64,000 nucleotides of DNA. Origin: Mycobacterium scrofulaceum. Lineage in GTDB: Bacteria; Actinomycetota; Actinomycetes; Mycobacteriales; Mycobacteriaceae. The first letter of the stretch is position 1. Each line of letters begins with the position of its first letter. The notes beneath the pieces were generated by a model. That model saw only the letters and a list, made by a program, of their open reading frames with translations, did no database searches and was not told where the DNA came from. The position numbers and the translations under genes are program-made. The stretch covers positions 62,001 to 126,000 of the forward strand of contig NZ_MVIJ01000006.1 in NCBI RefSeq assembly GCF_002086735.1, in the 5' to 3' direction. Of this stretch, positions 40,950 to 53,957 are shown in pieces.

Positions 40950-41651
40950 TTACGAAAAGCCATACAGGACCACGGCGAACCCGACCAGCACCACGGTGAT
41001 GGCCGCGAGTGCCCGGTGCCGGTCTTGGATCCAGCACCTGATCCGTTCGAGGTGCGGATCGATCCGTGGCCCGACGACGAGGTAGGCCACCACGGGTGCC
41101 GCGACCGTCGAAGTCGCCAGGACGGCGTAGTAAGCCACGGCGACGACGGCGTCGACCGCCGTCAATCGTGAAGTGGCGATCTGGGTTCCGACGGCCGCGC
41201 TGGCGGCCAACACCTTGGGATTGGCGAGCATCGGAAGCATCCCGATCGCGGCCGCCACGGTGGGCGTGATCGTCCCGACGCCGCCGTCCCACCCCGTGCG
41301 GGCCGTCGCGTGGGCGCGCCGCCACCACAGCCACGCACCGAATGCCACCAGTCCGGCACCCACACCCACGACCACCCAATCGCCCCATGGGGGCGCGGGT
41401 CCCACCAGATCATCGAACAATCGCGGGGCGTGCATGAACGCCGTCGTGAGCACAGTCAGCGACACCAACCGGCCCAGCAAGTACGCAAGGCTGGACGAGT
41501 AGGGCCGATCGTTGTGGATGAGCAGCACCAACGACACCACGATCGGTACGGGTGAAATCGCCACCACCAGTGCCGGTGCGGTCAATTTCGCCAACACCAA
41601 TCCCGAGAAGACCGACACACCAATACCTTTCACACGCGCAAGGCGCCGCAT
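40950..41651 (-). CDS. GAP (Sap)-family membrane protein
   Basis: A 233-residue integral membrane protein with about six hydrophobic segments, of the GAP (glycopeptidolipid-addressing protein, Sap) family. Seen are LVVAISPVPIVVSLVLLI, DRPYSSSLAYLLGRLVSL, TITPTVAAAIGMLPMLANPK and VVGPRIDPHLERIRCWIQDR. Family members support transport of surface glycolipids in mycobacteria. It is last in the minus-strand run with the CsoR-like regulator. An in-frame GTG at 41633 is an alternative start. Confidence 0.87.
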   Translation of the reverse strand: MRRLARVKGIGVSVFSGLVLAKLTAPALVVAISPVPIVVSLVLLIHNDRPYSSSLAYLLGRLVSLTVLTTAFMHAPRLFDDLVGPAPPWGDWVVVGVGAGLVAFGAWLWWRRAHATARTGWDGGVGTITPTVAAAIGMLPMLANPKVLAASAAVGTQIATSRLTAVDAVVAVAYYAVLATSTVAAPVVAYLVVGPRIDPHLERIRCWIQDRHRALAAITVVLVGFAVVLYGFS

Positions 41652-41693
41652 CGGGCGGCGGCCCGGCCCCGAGGACCGGTGGTCAGTGCGTGG

Positions 41694-42092
41694 TCAGCCG
41701 AGCGCGCCGATCGCGGCCTGCAGCTTGGCGGTGGCCTGGTCCGCGACGTCCTGCAAGGCCCCCTGCTCGCCGGTCACCTTGACCATGAGTTGCGGATCCA
41801 TCGCCTCGACGAGGACGGCATCGGCTTCGGCGGGGTCGGTTCGCACCACGACGTTGCACGGCAGCAACTGGCCGATCTGGCGGTGAATGCCCAGCGCGCG
41901 ATGGGCGAGGGTCGGGTTGCAGGCACCAAGGATGACGTAGTCCTCCATGTCCTCCCCGAGCTTCTGCTTGAGGGTGGCTTTGACGTCGATCGTTGTCAGC
42001 ACACCGAATCCCTGCTCGGCCAGCGCCTTGGTGGTCCGCTCCACCGCGTCGTCGAACGACGTGTGCAAGGTCGCGTTCAATCCTGATGTCAT
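41694..42092 (-). CDS. DUF302 protein
   Basis: A 132-residue DUF302 (TT1751-like) protein: TLHTSFDDAVERTTKALAEQ, GFGVLTTIDVKATLKQKLGE, YVILGACNPTLAHRALGIHR, LLPCNVVVRTDPAEADAV. The start at 42092 has a GAGGAG site. DUF302 proteins recur near sulfur-oxidation genes, rhodaneses and CsoR/CstR-type regulators, but their activity is unknown; the conserved Cys in GACNPTLA is the obvious reactive residue. GTTC-N17-GGGTA upstream could be a weak separate promoter. Confidence 0.92.
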   Translation of the reverse strand: MTSGLNATLHTSFDDAVERTTKALAEQGFGVLTTIDVKATLKQKLGEDMEDYVILGACNPTLAHRALGIHRQIGQLLPCNVVVRTDPAEADAVLVEAMDPQLMVKVTGEQGALQDVADQATAKLQAAIGALG

Positions 42093-42170
42093 TTCTTCTC
42101 CTCTGTCTCGATCTACCCGAAATCTCGGCCGGCACGAACGCAACTCGCTTCGGCGCGGGCTCGCCCCCCG

Positions 42171-42785
42171 TTAGGCCGCGGCGCGGGGGCGCTGCAGCTG
42201 GGAGAACTGCGGAACCGCGGCCAACGTCGCGACCGCGTCGAACAGGGCGAGCGCGGCGTCCGCGTCCGGCGGCGCGGTGAGGACCGGCCCGAAGAAAGCG
42301 CGCCCGTCGATCCGCAGAATCGGACTGCCACCGGTTTCGCCGAGCGCATCCTGTCCCGCCCGGTGCGCCTTCCGGACGGCCTCGTCGAGGGCGGCCTCCG
42401 CCCCGGCCTTCGCCGCGCTGTCGGCCGCGCCCGCCGCGCTCAGAACGTGCGCGACGAGATCGTCGTCGAGGGGCTCGGAGCGGTCGAAGTACCGCTCGCC
42501 GAAGGCAAAGTACGCGTCCGACCACCCGCCGGCGCCGTTTTGCTGAGCGATGGCGGCCATCAGCCGGCCGGCGCGTTGCGAGTCGCGCATGCGGGCTTGC
42601 TGAGGGGGCAGGAGTTCCCGCCCCTCGTTGAGCACGGCGAGACTCATCAGCTGCCAGTCGACATCGAACCCGGCCTGCTCGGCCACGGCGCGTAGCCACT
42701 GCGCGGTGTTCCACGAGAACGGGCACACCGGATCGAGCCAGAGTGTGACTTTGGCTGCGGTTCGATCAGTTTGATCGGGCGGCAT
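42171..42785 (-). CDS. DsbA-family thioredoxin-fold protein (mycothiol-dependent reductase-like)
   Basis: A 204-residue DsbA-fold protein resembling the mycothiol-dependent nitroreductase Rv2466c group: TLWLDPVCPFSWNTAQWLR, MSLAVLNEGRELLP, GGSPILRIDGRAFFGPVLTA. The active site reads CPFS, so only the first cysteine of the usual CxxC is present; such one-cysteine forms usually work through a mixed disulfide with mycothiol. The start has an AAAGGGG site. It follows the CsoR-like gene by 30 bases on the same strand. Confidence 0.88.
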   Translation of the reverse strand: MPPDQTDRTAAKVTLWLDPVCPFSWNTAQWLRAVAEQAGFDVDWQLMSLAVLNEGRELLPPQQARMRDSQRAGRLMAAIAQQNGAGGWSDAYFAFGERYFDRSEPLDDDLVAHVLSAAGAADSAAKAGAEAALDEAVRKAHRAGQDALGETGGSPILRIDGRAFFGPVLTAPPDADAALALFDAVATLAAVPQFSQLQRPRAAA

Positions 42786-42815
42786 TGCCCATTCCCCTTT
42801 CGTGGTCGCCGGCGA

Positions 42816-43223
<408 letters not shown>

Positions 43224-43287
43224 TCACCATGTGCGGGTACGCAGGCACGCGATGACGGGTGATGTGTGCCTGCCGGCCCTCAGGTGC

Positions 43288-43301
43288 GGGCCAAATGGCC
43301 C
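43288..43301. promoter_or_regulatory. 14-bp palindrome upstream of mmpS
   Basis: GGGCCA-AA-TGGCCC, 70 bases before the mmpS start, in the 43199-43370 leader, which otherwise shows nothing recognised. Possible second regulator site; weak. Confidence 0.3.
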
Positions 43302-43370
43302 TATTGGCCGCGCGGCGCGGGGCTGAGACTCCGTACCAGTAACACCAGGTCACGAGGGAAAGGAACGTCC

Positions 43371-43802
43371 GTGTCCACGTTTCTCAGACGGGCCTGGGTG
43401 CCACTGGTCGTCGTGGCGGCCGTGGCCCTCGGCGGGATGGCCGTCGACCAACTGCGCGGCGTCTTCGGGTCCGACCCGATCTTCACGGCGACCGGCAGCA
43501 CCGCGGAACCGCTCGTTGCCTCGCACATCAAGCGGGTCACCTACGAGGTCTACGGACCCAGCGGCACGACGGGAAGCGTGAGCTACTTGAACAAGAACGC
43601 ACAGCCGGAGCAGGCCGACTTCAGCACGCTGCCCTGGACTTTCACGATCACCACGACCGTGCCCGCCGTGATCGCCAGCGTGGTGGCGCAGGGCGACAGC
43701 GATGACATCGGCTGCCGCATCAGCGTCAACGGCGAAGTCAAGGACGAGCGATCCTCGGCCGGGCGCCACGCTCAAACGTCCTGTCTGGTGAAAGCCGGAT
43801 GA
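43371..43802 (+). CDS. MmpS-family periplasmic/membrane accessory protein
   Basis: A 143-residue MmpS protein, the small partner of an MmpL transporter. It has one N-terminal membrane segment (RRAWVPLVVVAAVALGGMAV, residues 6-25) and the conserved beta-sandwich: HIKRVTYEVYGPSGTTGSVS, YLNKNAQPEQADF, PWTFTITTTVPAVIASVVAQ, and the cysteine pair IGCRISVNGEVKDE and TSCLVKAG. The GTG start at 43371 has a GGGAAAGGA site. Its end overlaps the mmpL start by four bases. MmpS4/5-like members help export siderophores or glycopeptidolipids. Confidence 0.95.
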   Translation: MSTFLRRAWVPLVVVAAVALGGMAVDQLRGVFGSDPIFTATGSTAEPLVASHIKRVTYEVYGPSGTTGSVSYLNKNAQPEQADFSTLPWTFTITTTVPAVIASVVAQGDSDDIGCRISVNGEVKDERSSAGRHAQTSCLVKAG

Positions 43803-46717
43803 ACACCGACAACGAAACCCGTCCGAGGTTCATGCGGTTCGTCCGAACGTTCGCGTGGCCCATCATCATCGGCTGGCTGCTGCTCACCGTCGCGCTGAAT
43901 GTGCTTGTCCCGCCGATCGAGTCGGTGGCACGCAAGCACGCGGTCACGATGTCACCCCAGGATGCGCCGGCGATGATCGCCGCCAAGCGCATGGGTGCGA
44001 CGTTCCACGAGTCGGATTCCGACAGCATCGCCATGATCGTCCTGGAAAGCGATAAACAACTCGGAGACGAGGCGCACCGCTACTACGACGGCCTGGTGCA
44101 AAAGCTGCAGGCCGACCCCAAGCACGTGCAGCACGTCCAGAACGTGTGGGGCGACCCGCTGACCGCCGCCGGTGTCCAAAGCAAGGACGGCAAGGCGGCC
44201 TACGTCGAGCTCAACCTGGCCGGCAATCAGGGCAGCACCCTGGGCAACGAATCCGTCGACGCCGTGCGCAAGATCGTCGACAAGTCGGAGCCCCCCAAGG
44301 GGCTCAAGGTCTACGTCACCGGCCCCGCCCCGCTGACCACGGACATGAACGAAGCGGCCGACAAGAGCATGTTCAAGATGATGGGCGTCACGGGCGTGGT
44401 CATCATGATCATGCTGTTCATCGCCTATCGATCCGTCAGCACGGTGCTGCTGGTCCTGGTCATGGTCGGCTTCGAGATGGGCACGGCCAGAGGGCTTGTC
44501 GCGCTTCTCGGCAATTACGAACTCTTGGGGTTCTCGACGTTCGTCGTGGCGATGCTGTCCTCGTTGGCGATTGCGGCGGGGACCGACTACGCGATCTTCC
44601 TGATCGGGCGCTATCAGGAGGCGCGCCAGGCCGGCCAGGATCGAGAAACCGCGTACTACACGATGTTTCGCGGCACCTCGCACATCATTTTGGGCTCGGG
44701 GTTGACCATCGCCGGGGCCACGTTCTGCCTCCACCTGGCGCGCCTGTCGTATTTCAAGGCACTCGGCATCCCGTCCGCGCTGGGCCTGCTGGTCGTCGTG
44801 GCGGGAGCGATGACCGCGGCACCCGCCGTCGTCGCGGTGGCCACCCGCTTCGGCCTGCTCGACCCGAGACGAATGATCAAGACGCGCGGGTGGCGGCGCA
44901 TCGGCACCGCGACCGTGCGCTGGCCCGGCCCGGTGTTCGCGGCCTCGCTGGTCATCGCCATCGTCGGCATCCTGATCATGCCGAGCATGAAGATCAGCTA
45001 CAACGACCGCTTCTACACCCCCCCGGGCGTTCCGTCGAACATCGGATACGCGGCCGCCGAACGCCACTTCAGCGCCGCCACCATGAACCCCGACATCCTC
45101 ATGATCGAGAGCGATCACGACATGCGGAACAGCGGCGACATGATCATCCTGGACAGGCTCGCCAAAGACATCTTCCGGTCACCGGGAATCGCGATGGTGC
45201 AGAGCATCACCCGGCCGCTGGGCGGCCCGATCGAGCACACCTCCATACCGTTCCAGATCAGTGCGCAGTCGATCCCGATCCAGCAGAACCTGCAGTTCAT
45301 GCGGGACCGCACGAACGACATGCTCAAGATGAGCGACGACCTCGGCGCCATGATCGTCTCGATGCAGCGCATGCAGGGCCTGCTCGGGCAGATGAGCGAC
45401 GCCACCCACCACATGGTCGGCGATATGCACGAGATGCAGGCCACGCTGGACGAGATGCGGGACCACCTGGCGGATTTCGACGACTTCGCCCGACCGCTCC
45501 GTAGCTATCTCTACTGGGAACAGCACTGCTACAACATCCCCGTCTGCTGGGCCACCAGGTCGGTGTTCGAGGCGATCGACGGTGTCGACAAGTTCAGCGA
45601 GAACATGAGCACGCTGATCAAGGACGTCAACAACGTCGACGCGATCATCCCGCAGATGCTCGCGCAGTTCTCGCCGATGATCGCCGTCGCCAAATCCATG
45701 CAGGGAACCCTGCTCACGATGCACAGCAGCTTCTCGAACCTGGTCACCCAGATGGCGCAGATGACCGACACGGCCAGCGCGATGGGGCAGGCGTTCGACG
45801 CCTCCCGCAGTGGTGACTACTTCTACCTGCCCCCGGAAGCCTTTCAGAATGCCGACTTTCAGCGCGGACTGAAGCTCTTCCTGTCCCCGGACGGAAAGGC
45901 CGCGCGCTTCATCATCACCCACGACGCCGACCCGGCGACCCCGGCGGGCATTTCCGCCGTCATGCCGGAACTGGCGGCCGCGCATCAAGCGGTCAAGGGA
46001 ACGACCCTGACCGGCGCCAAGTTCTACCTCGCCGGAACGGCGGCCATCTATCGCGACATCCAGTCGGGGTCGCATTACGACCTGCTGATCGTGGGACTCG
46101 CGGCGCTGACGCTGATCTTCGTCGTCATGGTGATCATCACGCGCGCGCTGGTCGCGTCCCTGGTGATCGTCGGCACGGTGCTGTTGTCGCTGGGCGCCGC
46201 CTTCGGGCTCTCCGTCCTGGTCTGGCAACACCTGTTGGGCCTGGACCTGAACTGGATCGCACCGGTGTTCGGGTTGATCATCCTGCTGGCCGTCGGCTCG
46301 GACTACAACCTGCTGCTGGTGTCGCGGTTCCAGGAGGAGATCGGCGCCGGGTTGAAGACCGGCATCATCCGATCCATGGGCGAGACCGGTGGCGTCGTCA
46401 CCACCGCGGGACTCGTCTTCGCCTTCACCATGATGTCGATGGTCGCCAGCGACCTGCGCTCGATCGGCCAGGCCGGCAGCACGATCGGGCTCGGCCTGCT
46501 GTTCGACACGCTGATCGTGCGCTCGCTGATGACGCCGTCGATCGCCGCGCTGCTGGGGCGGTGGTTCTGGTGGCCGATCCGGGTGCGCCCGCGCCCCGCC
46601 AGCGAGATGCTGCGGCCCTTCGGCCCACGCAGCCTCGTTCGGTCCCTCTTCCTGGGTGAGGCCGCCGACGCGCCCGCCACCAAGCCGGAGAAAGCGATGG
46701 CCTCGACGTCCCGGTGA
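43799..46717 (+). CDS. MmpL-family RND transporter (MmpL4/5-like)
   Basis: A 972-residue RND transporter with about twelve membrane helices, N-terminal anchor FAWPIIIGWLLLTVAL, and the two paired Asp-Tyr proton-relay motifs GTDYAIFLIGRYQE (about residue 262) and GSDYNLLLVSRFQEE (about residue 832). Between helices 7 and 8 lies a long helical hairpin (MLKMSDDLGAMIVSMQRMQG, then MQATLDEMRDHLADFDDF) with the two cysteines of EQHCYNIPVCW, typical of MmpL4/5 proteins that export mycobactin/carboxymycobactin or lipids. Translation is coupled to mmpS. The cargo cannot be decided from sequence. Confidence 0.95.
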   Translation: MNTDNETRPRFMRFVRTFAWPIIIGWLLLTVALNVLVPPIESVARKHAVTMSPQDAPAMIAAKRMGATFHESDSDSIAMIVLESDKQLGDEAHRYYDGLVQKLQADPKHVQHVQNVWGDPLTAAGVQSKDGKAAYVELNLAGNQGSTLGNESVDAVRKIVDKSEPPKGLKVYVTGPAPLTTDMNEAADKSMFKMMGVTGVVIMIMLFIAYRSVSTVLLVLVMVGFEMGTARGLVALLGNYELLGFSTFVVAMLSSLAIAAGTDYAIFLIGRYQEARQAGQDRETAYYTMFRGTSHIILGSGLTIAGATFCLHLARLSYFKALGIPSALGLLVVVAGAMTAAPAVVAVATRFGLLDPRRMIKTRGWRRIGTATVRWPGPVFAASLVIAIVGILIMPSMKISYNDRFYTPPGVPSNIGYAAAERHFSAATMNPDILMIESDHDMRNSGDMIILDRLAKDIFRSPGIAMVQSITRPLGGPIEHTSIPFQISAQSIPIQQNLQFMRDRTNDMLKMSDDLGAMIVSMQRMQGLLGQMSDATHHMVGDMHEMQATLDEMRDHLADFDDFARPLRSYLYWEQHCYNIPVCWATRSVFEAIDGVDKFSENMSTLIKDVNNVDAIIPQMLAQFSPMIAVAKSMQGTLLTMHSSFSNLVTQMAQMTDTASAMGQAFDASRSGDYFYLPPEAFQNADFQRGLKLFLSPDGKAARFIITHDADPATPAGISAVMPELAAAHQAVKGTTLTGAKFYLAGTAAIYRDIQSGSHYDLLIVGLAALTLIFVVMVIITRALVASLVIVGTVLLSLGAAFGLSVLVWQHLLGLDLNWIAPVFGLIILLAVGSDYNLLLVSRFQEEIGAGLKTGIIRSMGETGGVVTTAGLVFAFTMMSMVASDLRSIGQAGSTIGLGLLFDTLIVRSLMTPSIAALLGRWFWWPIRVRPRPASEMLRPFGPRSLVRSLFLGEAADAPATKPEKAMASTSR

Positions 46718-47238
46718 AACCGGCGGGCAAGATGGGCCCTGTGCGGCTGCTGCTGATCTCCGACACCCACGTCCCCAACCGCGCCCGCGACCTGCCCGCC
46801 CGGGTCTGGGACGAGGTGGAGGCGGCCGACGTCGTCGTACACGCCGGCGACTGGGTGGTGCCCGAACTGCTCGACCAACTCGAAAGCCGGTCGGCCCGGT
46901 TGGTCGCCTGCTGGGGAAACAACGACGGCCCCGCATTGCGGGCGCGGCTGCCCGAACGGGCGGACGTCACCCTGGCGGGGGTGCGGTTCACGGTCGTGCA
47001 CGAGACCGGCGCGGCGACGGGCCGCGAGGCGCGGATGTCGCGGCTGTATCCGGACACCCAGGTGCTGGTCTTCGGGCACAGCCACATCCCCTGGGACACC
47101 ACCAGCGAGTCCGGGTTACGCCTGCTCAATCCGGGCTCGCCGACCGATCGGCGCCGCCAACCGCACTGCACCTACATGGTCGCCCGGATCGGCGACGGGG
47201 CCCTGACCGACGTCGCCCTGCATCGCCTGCCGCGGTAG
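46714..47238 (+). CDS. YfcE/MJ0936-type metallophosphoesterase
   Basis: A 174-residue calcineurin-like phosphoesterase. All metal motifs are present: LLISDTHVPNRA (residues 12-23), VVHAGDWVV, CWGNNDGP, VVHETG and VFGHSHIPWDT. Such enzymes hydrolyse phosphomono- or diesters; the substrate is unknown. Its GTG start overlaps the mmpL stop (GTGA), so it belongs to the mmpS-mmpL transcript, an unusual partner for a transporter. Confidence 0.92.
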   Translation: MKPAGKMGPVRLLLISDTHVPNRARDLPARVWDEVEAADVVVHAGDWVVPELLDQLESRSARLVACWGNNDGPALRARLPERADVTLAGVRFTVVHETGAATGREARMSRLYPDTQVLVFGHSHIPWDTTSESGLRLLNPGSPTDRRRQPHCTYMVARIGDGALTDVALHRLPR

Positions 47239-48626
<1,388 letters not shown>

Positions 48627-48640
48627 AAACCCGCCAAGCC

Positions 48641-48686
48641 AGCATCGGCAGCAGCGCACCGGTCAGCGCTGCTGCCGATGCTTTTT
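48641..48686 (+). terminator. Strong hairpin terminator of fbpC
   Basis: A perfect 17-bp stem, 48641-48657 with 48666-48682, eight-base loop, then TTTT at 48683-48686. The right arm lies inside the last codons of the convergent DUF1275 gene. Confidence 0.85.
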
Positions 48687-49379
48687 CTCGGACCGTTCCA
48701 TCAACAGAGCGCGCCGGTCCTGGTGGAAATAGGTGTATCCGGTCGTCACCGCACACACAGACGTGGCCATCACCAGCATCCAGGTCCCGTTGACGACCAC
48801 GCTGATGAAGCCGCCGACCGCCGCGCCCACGACAAAGCTCGCCAGCAGCAAAAAGTAACCCAGCCAGTCCGAGACGTCCCCACCGCCGGCGATGTGGCGC
48901 TCGATGCCCTGGCCCATCTTGACGGTCGTGCCGGTCACATAGCTCAACGGCACCGACACCTCGCCATTCTTGACAAAAGACGTGTTCAACGCCCCGGTAC
49001 CGAATGCAAGCAACATCATCGGTGCGAAATCGACGAAATTCTGCGCCCATCCCTCATCGAGGACGTCGACCACCGTCGCGGCCGCCAAACTGAAGGTGGT
49101 CAGCACCGTCGGGCCGTGCGGATGGTCCACCCAGAAAAAGCGCCGGCACAGTGACGCGACGACGACGCCGGCGACGAACGCCACAATGAGCAGCCCGGCA
49201 CTTACGGCCAGCCACCCTTCCCCGGTGAAGTACCCGAGCACGGCGCGTTGGGCGTTGCCGGTGATGAACACCACGAAGTAGCCCGCGGAGTGGGTGAAGG
49301 AGATCGCGCCGACCACACCGGCCAGCACCGCCAGCACCCACGACAATCGGGCTTCGCTATTGAATGTTTCGCTCGCCAC
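48663..49379 (-). CDS. DUF1275 (YoaK-like) membrane protein
   Basis: A 238-residue six-helix membrane protein of the DUF1275 family: LAGVVGAISFTHSAGYFVVFITGNAQRAV (in pieces, residues 18-46), ALNTSFVKNGEVSVPLSYVT and GTTVKMGQGIERHIAGGG. The Gly-Asn and Thr-Gly motifs are family signatures; transport function is supposed but unknown. The final residues KKHRQQR are encoded within the fbpC terminator stem. It occupies the place where M. tuberculosis has Rv0128. Confidence 0.9.
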   Translation of the reverse strand: MASETFNSEARLSWVLAVLAGVVGAISFTHSAGYFVVFITGNAQRAVLGYFTGEGWLAVSAGLLIVAFVAGVVVASLCRRFFWVDHPHGPTVLTTFSLAAATVVDVLDEGWAQNFVDFAPMMLLAFGTGALNTSFVKNGEVSVPLSYVTGTTVKMGQGIERHIAGGGDVSDWLGYFLLLASFVVGAAVGGFISVVVNGTWMLVMATSVCAVTTGYTYFHQDRRALLMERSEKKHRQQR

Positions 49380-49443
49380 GCTGACATGCTGTCAGACGCA
49401 CGCCGCCCCCGCAGGCGACGCATACCGAACTCCTATCCCGCGC

Positions 49444-50793
49444 CTATGCGGCGATGAGCCGGGCGATGGAACGCAGCGGGATGGGCAGCCAGCTCGGCCG
49501 GTGCCGCGCTTCGTAACCGGCCTCGTACACCGCCTTGTCGAGCTCGTAGGCCGCCAGCAGTTCGGCCGAATCGCGCGGGTCGATCCCCGACGCGGCGGCG
49601 TAGCCCTCGCAGAACGCGGTCCGGTTGCGCTCGACCCATTCCCGGGCGCGGGCGGCCAGCTGCTTGTCGGTCGCCTGATCCACCAGCGGTCCGTACGCGG
49701 CGTATTCGAACGACCGGAGCACGCCGGCCACGTCGCGCAACGGTGAGTCCGGCGCCCGGCGCTCGTCGACCGGCTGTCCCGGTTCCCCCTCGAAGTCGAT
49801 CAGCAACCAGCTCTCGGGGGTCCGCAGCACCTGACCGAGGTGCAGGTCGCCGTGCACGCGCTGGACCGTGATCGACTCGCCCGACAGCTTCTGGAATCGC
49901 TCTTCGATGGTCGCCGCGTACTCCTGCAGCTGGGGCACCTTCGCCACGGTCGACGTCAGCCGCGCCAGCACGGTCTCGACCGGGAACGACGACTGCGCCG
50001 TCCCGAGGGATTCCGCCAGCGTCGCGTGCACGGACGCCACCGCCTCGCCCAGCCGGCAGGATTCACCGGCGAAGTCGCCGCCGACTTCGTGCGCGTACAA
50101 GTCGCCCTCGGCGAACAGGTCGCGCACGCTCGCGGTTGCCATCGCCCACCCCTCCGCGGCGTTGGCCGCGAACTCGGTCACCATCCCGAGCGGCCAGGCC
50201 GCGTCGGTCGTGCCGTCCGGGGCGGCCATCTCGTAGGTGCCCAGCAGGCGCGCCACGTGCGGGTTGCCGGCGCGGCCCAGCACCCGGTTGAGTTCGATGT
50301 CCGGGTTGATGCCGCTGCTCACCCGGCGGAACGCCTTGAAGATCGCGGCCCGGTCGAAGATCACGCTGGTGTTGCTCTGTTCGGCGTCGGAGACGTGCGG
50401 CAGCGCCTCGAGCGGCAGCTCCACGCCGGGCTCCTTGACGAACCTCACCTCGGTGCCCGACGCCGCCCGCACGGCGGACTCGTCGATCAAGGACAGCAGC
50501 AACTGCGGCGCGTCGGTGTCGTACAGGCCGTCGAAGCCGGTGCGGTCACCGGCGGCGCCGATAGTGGCCACGCTGCTGTACTCGGAGACCGGCGCGGTGT
50601 CCCACCGCACGATGACCTGGTAGCGCTCGGACGCGCCGTCGGCGTAGCGGGCGTCGACCAGAACCAGGTCGAGGTCGTCCCGCAGCGGGACGACGACGGC
50701 GGCCTCGGCCGAGGTGAGCTCCCGGTTGCGTCCGGCATACCACCGCTGCTGGGGGAGCCAGTCCGACCAGGGCAACTTGGCTGGATCAGTCAT
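49444..50793 (-). CDS. mak: Maltokinase Mak (Pep2)
   Basis: A 449-residue maltokinase that phosphorylates maltose at C1 with ATP, making maltose-1-phosphate for GlgE alpha-glucan synthesis (Rv0127, 455 residues). Kinase features: N-terminal [16 protein letters not shown], the catalytic loop [14 protein letters not shown] (Asp base), and the metal-binding [17 protein letters not shown]. It follows treS with 45 bases between them on the same strand; both proteins form a complex in mycobacteria. A GTAGGAG ribosome site precedes the ATG. Confidence 0.96.
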   Translation of the reverse strand: MTDPAKLPWSDWLPQQRWYAGRNRELTSAEAAVVVPLRDDLDLVLVDARYADGASERYQVIVRWDTAPVSEYSSVATIGAAGDRTGFDGLYDTDAPQLLLSLIDESAVRAASGTEVRFVKEPGVELPLEALPHVSDAEQSNTSVIFDRAAIFKAFRRVSSGINPDIELNRVLGRAGNPHVARLLGTYEMAAPDGTTDAAWPLGMVTEFAANAAEGWAMATASVRDLFAEGDLYAHEVGGDFAGESCRLGEAVASVHATLAESLGTAQSSFPVETVLARLTSTVAKVPQLQEYAATIEERFQKLSGESITVQRVHGDLHLGQVLRTPESWLLIDFEGEPGQPVDERRAPDSPLRDVAGVLRSFEYAAYGPLVDQATDKQLAARAREWVERNRTAFCEGYAAASGIDPRDSAELLAAYELDKAVYEAGYEARHRPSWLPIPLRSIARLIAA

Positions 50794-50838
50794 GTGCGCC
50801 GCTCCTACTCAACTCGTTCTGCATCGTCAGCGGCGCGA

Positions 50839-52620
<1,782 letters not shown>

Positions 52621-52732
52621 GATGCCACGGGTACCCGAGCCGCGACATTCGGAATCACACCCGTCGATGCGCGACGAGAAATGCCCGGCGCCAACGGAAT
52701 TGGCGAGTGGCAGGGGATCATCGGCGCGGGCG

Positions 52733-53782
52733 TCAGGCCGGCGGTCCTTCCGCCAGGGTCACGTTGGCGGTGCGGTCGCCGCCCCCGGCGGAGCGGTAAT
52801 GCACCGCGATGGTGTCACCGGGGTGGTGCGGGACGAGCACGTCCGTCATCGAGGTCGCGCCGTTGATCGGGACGTTGTCGACGGCGGTGATGACGTCACC
52901 CGGGGAGATCCCGGCCCCCGCCGCGGGGCCGCTGGTGACCACCCGTTCGACGCGCGCGCCGTTGCCGTCGCTGTCGGTGACGCCCAGGCCGAGGAACGCG
53001 GTCGGGCCGACGTGCACGGTGTTGGAGCCGGCGCCGGACCGGATCTGGCCGGCCACGCCCATCGCCCGGCCGATCGGAATGGCGAAGCCCTGCCCGCCGC
53101 CGGACATCTTGTAGTTGTCGGTGGCGGCCGTGTTCACGCCGACCACCTGGCCCTGGTTGTTGACCAGCGGACCGCCGGAGTCACCGGGCCTGATGGGCGT
53201 GTCGGCCTGGATCAGCCCGCCCAGCGACTCGTTCGCACCGGTCAGGGTGTCGGTCGCCGAGACGGTCTGGTTGAGGGCGATGACCTTGCCGGACACCGCG
53301 CTGGGTGTTCCGCCCTGGCCGCCGGCATTGCCCATCGCGACGACCGGCTCGCCGACCGAGACGCCGCCGCCGATCGCGGCGGTCGGAAGCCCGGCCCCGC
53401 CGCGGAGCTGCAGCACCGCGACGTCCTGGGTGCGGTCGTAACCGACCACGTCGACGGCGTAGGTCTGCCCGTTGCCGACGTCGAACGCGCTGATGTCCGT
53501 CGCGCCGGAGATCACGTGATTGTTGGTCAGCACGACGCCGTTGGGGTCGATGACGATGCCCGTACCGGCGCCCACCGCATTGTTGTAGCCGAACTTCGTG
53601 TTGATGTTGACGACCTGCGGCCCCACCTGGCCGACCAGCGCCGCCGGGTCGAGGGGCGCCCGCGGCTGGGTGAACGGCGAGGCGGCCGCCGGGGCGATGC
53701 CCAGGCCCAGGCCCAGACCGACCACCGCCAGCACGCTGACCACCCATGACCACCAAACCGAGCGGTGGTGCGATTTGCTCAT
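52733..53782 (-). CDS. pepA: Secreted HtrA-like serine protease PepA
   Basis: A 349-residue secreted trypsin-like protease with a C-terminal PDZ domain (Rv0125, Mtb32A antigen, 355 residues). The signal peptide [20 protein letters not shown] is followed by Ala-rich APAAASPF. The triad is in [10 protein letters not shown] (His), [12 protein letters not shown] (Asp) and [13 protein letters not shown] (Ser). The PDZ part covers about residues 255-340 ([20 protein letters not shown]). The start at 53782 has a GGAAGG site. An AT-rich palindrome lies 62 bases upstream. Confidence 0.95.
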   Translation of the reverse strand: MSKSHHRSVWWSWVVSVLAVVGLGLGLGIAPAAASPFTQPRAPLDPAALVGQVGPQVVNINTKFGYNNAVGAGTGIVIDPNGVVLTNNHVISGATDISAFDVGNGQTYAVDVVGYDRTQDVAVLQLRGGAGLPTAAIGGGVSVGEPVVAMGNAGGQGGTPSAVSGKVIALNQTVSATDTLTGANESLGGLIQADTPIRPGDSGGPLVNNQGQVVGVNTAATDNYKMSGGGQGFAIPIGRAMGVAGQIRSGAGSNTVHVGPTAFLGLGVTDSDGNGARVERVVTSGPAAGAGISPGDVITAVDNVPINGATSMTDVLVPHHPGDTIAVHYRSAGGGDRTANVTLAEGPPA

Positions 53783-53843
53783 CCCGTCACCCTTCCTGAG
53801 TCGCGGCAAACACAAACTGTCCCGGCCGTGCAGTTCGGGGCGG

Positions 53844-53855
53844 CACAATATTGTG
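53844..53855. promoter_or_regulatory. AT-rich palindrome between pepA and the F420 gene
   Basis: CACAATATTGTG, a perfect 12-bp palindrome followed by TATATAAC, in the 53783-53957 divergent region. The 25-bp AT-rich island stands out in this GC-rich DNA. Candidate regulator site and -10 region of pepA. Confidence 0.45.
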
Positions 53856-53945
53856 TATATAACCGTAATGCAGGTAGCTATTCGCGGCAGTGGCGAGGCT
53901 CTGATCAGCCGCGACGTCATCCCGCCCGGCTCCGTGACGCGCGCC

Positions 53946-53951
53946 TAGGCT
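53946..53951 (+). promoter_or_regulatory. -10 box of leaderless F420 gene
   Basis: TAGGCT with six bases to the GTG at 53958; the same hexamer and spacing as before the PucR-type gene. Confidence 0.5.
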
Positions 53952-53957
53952 GACAAG

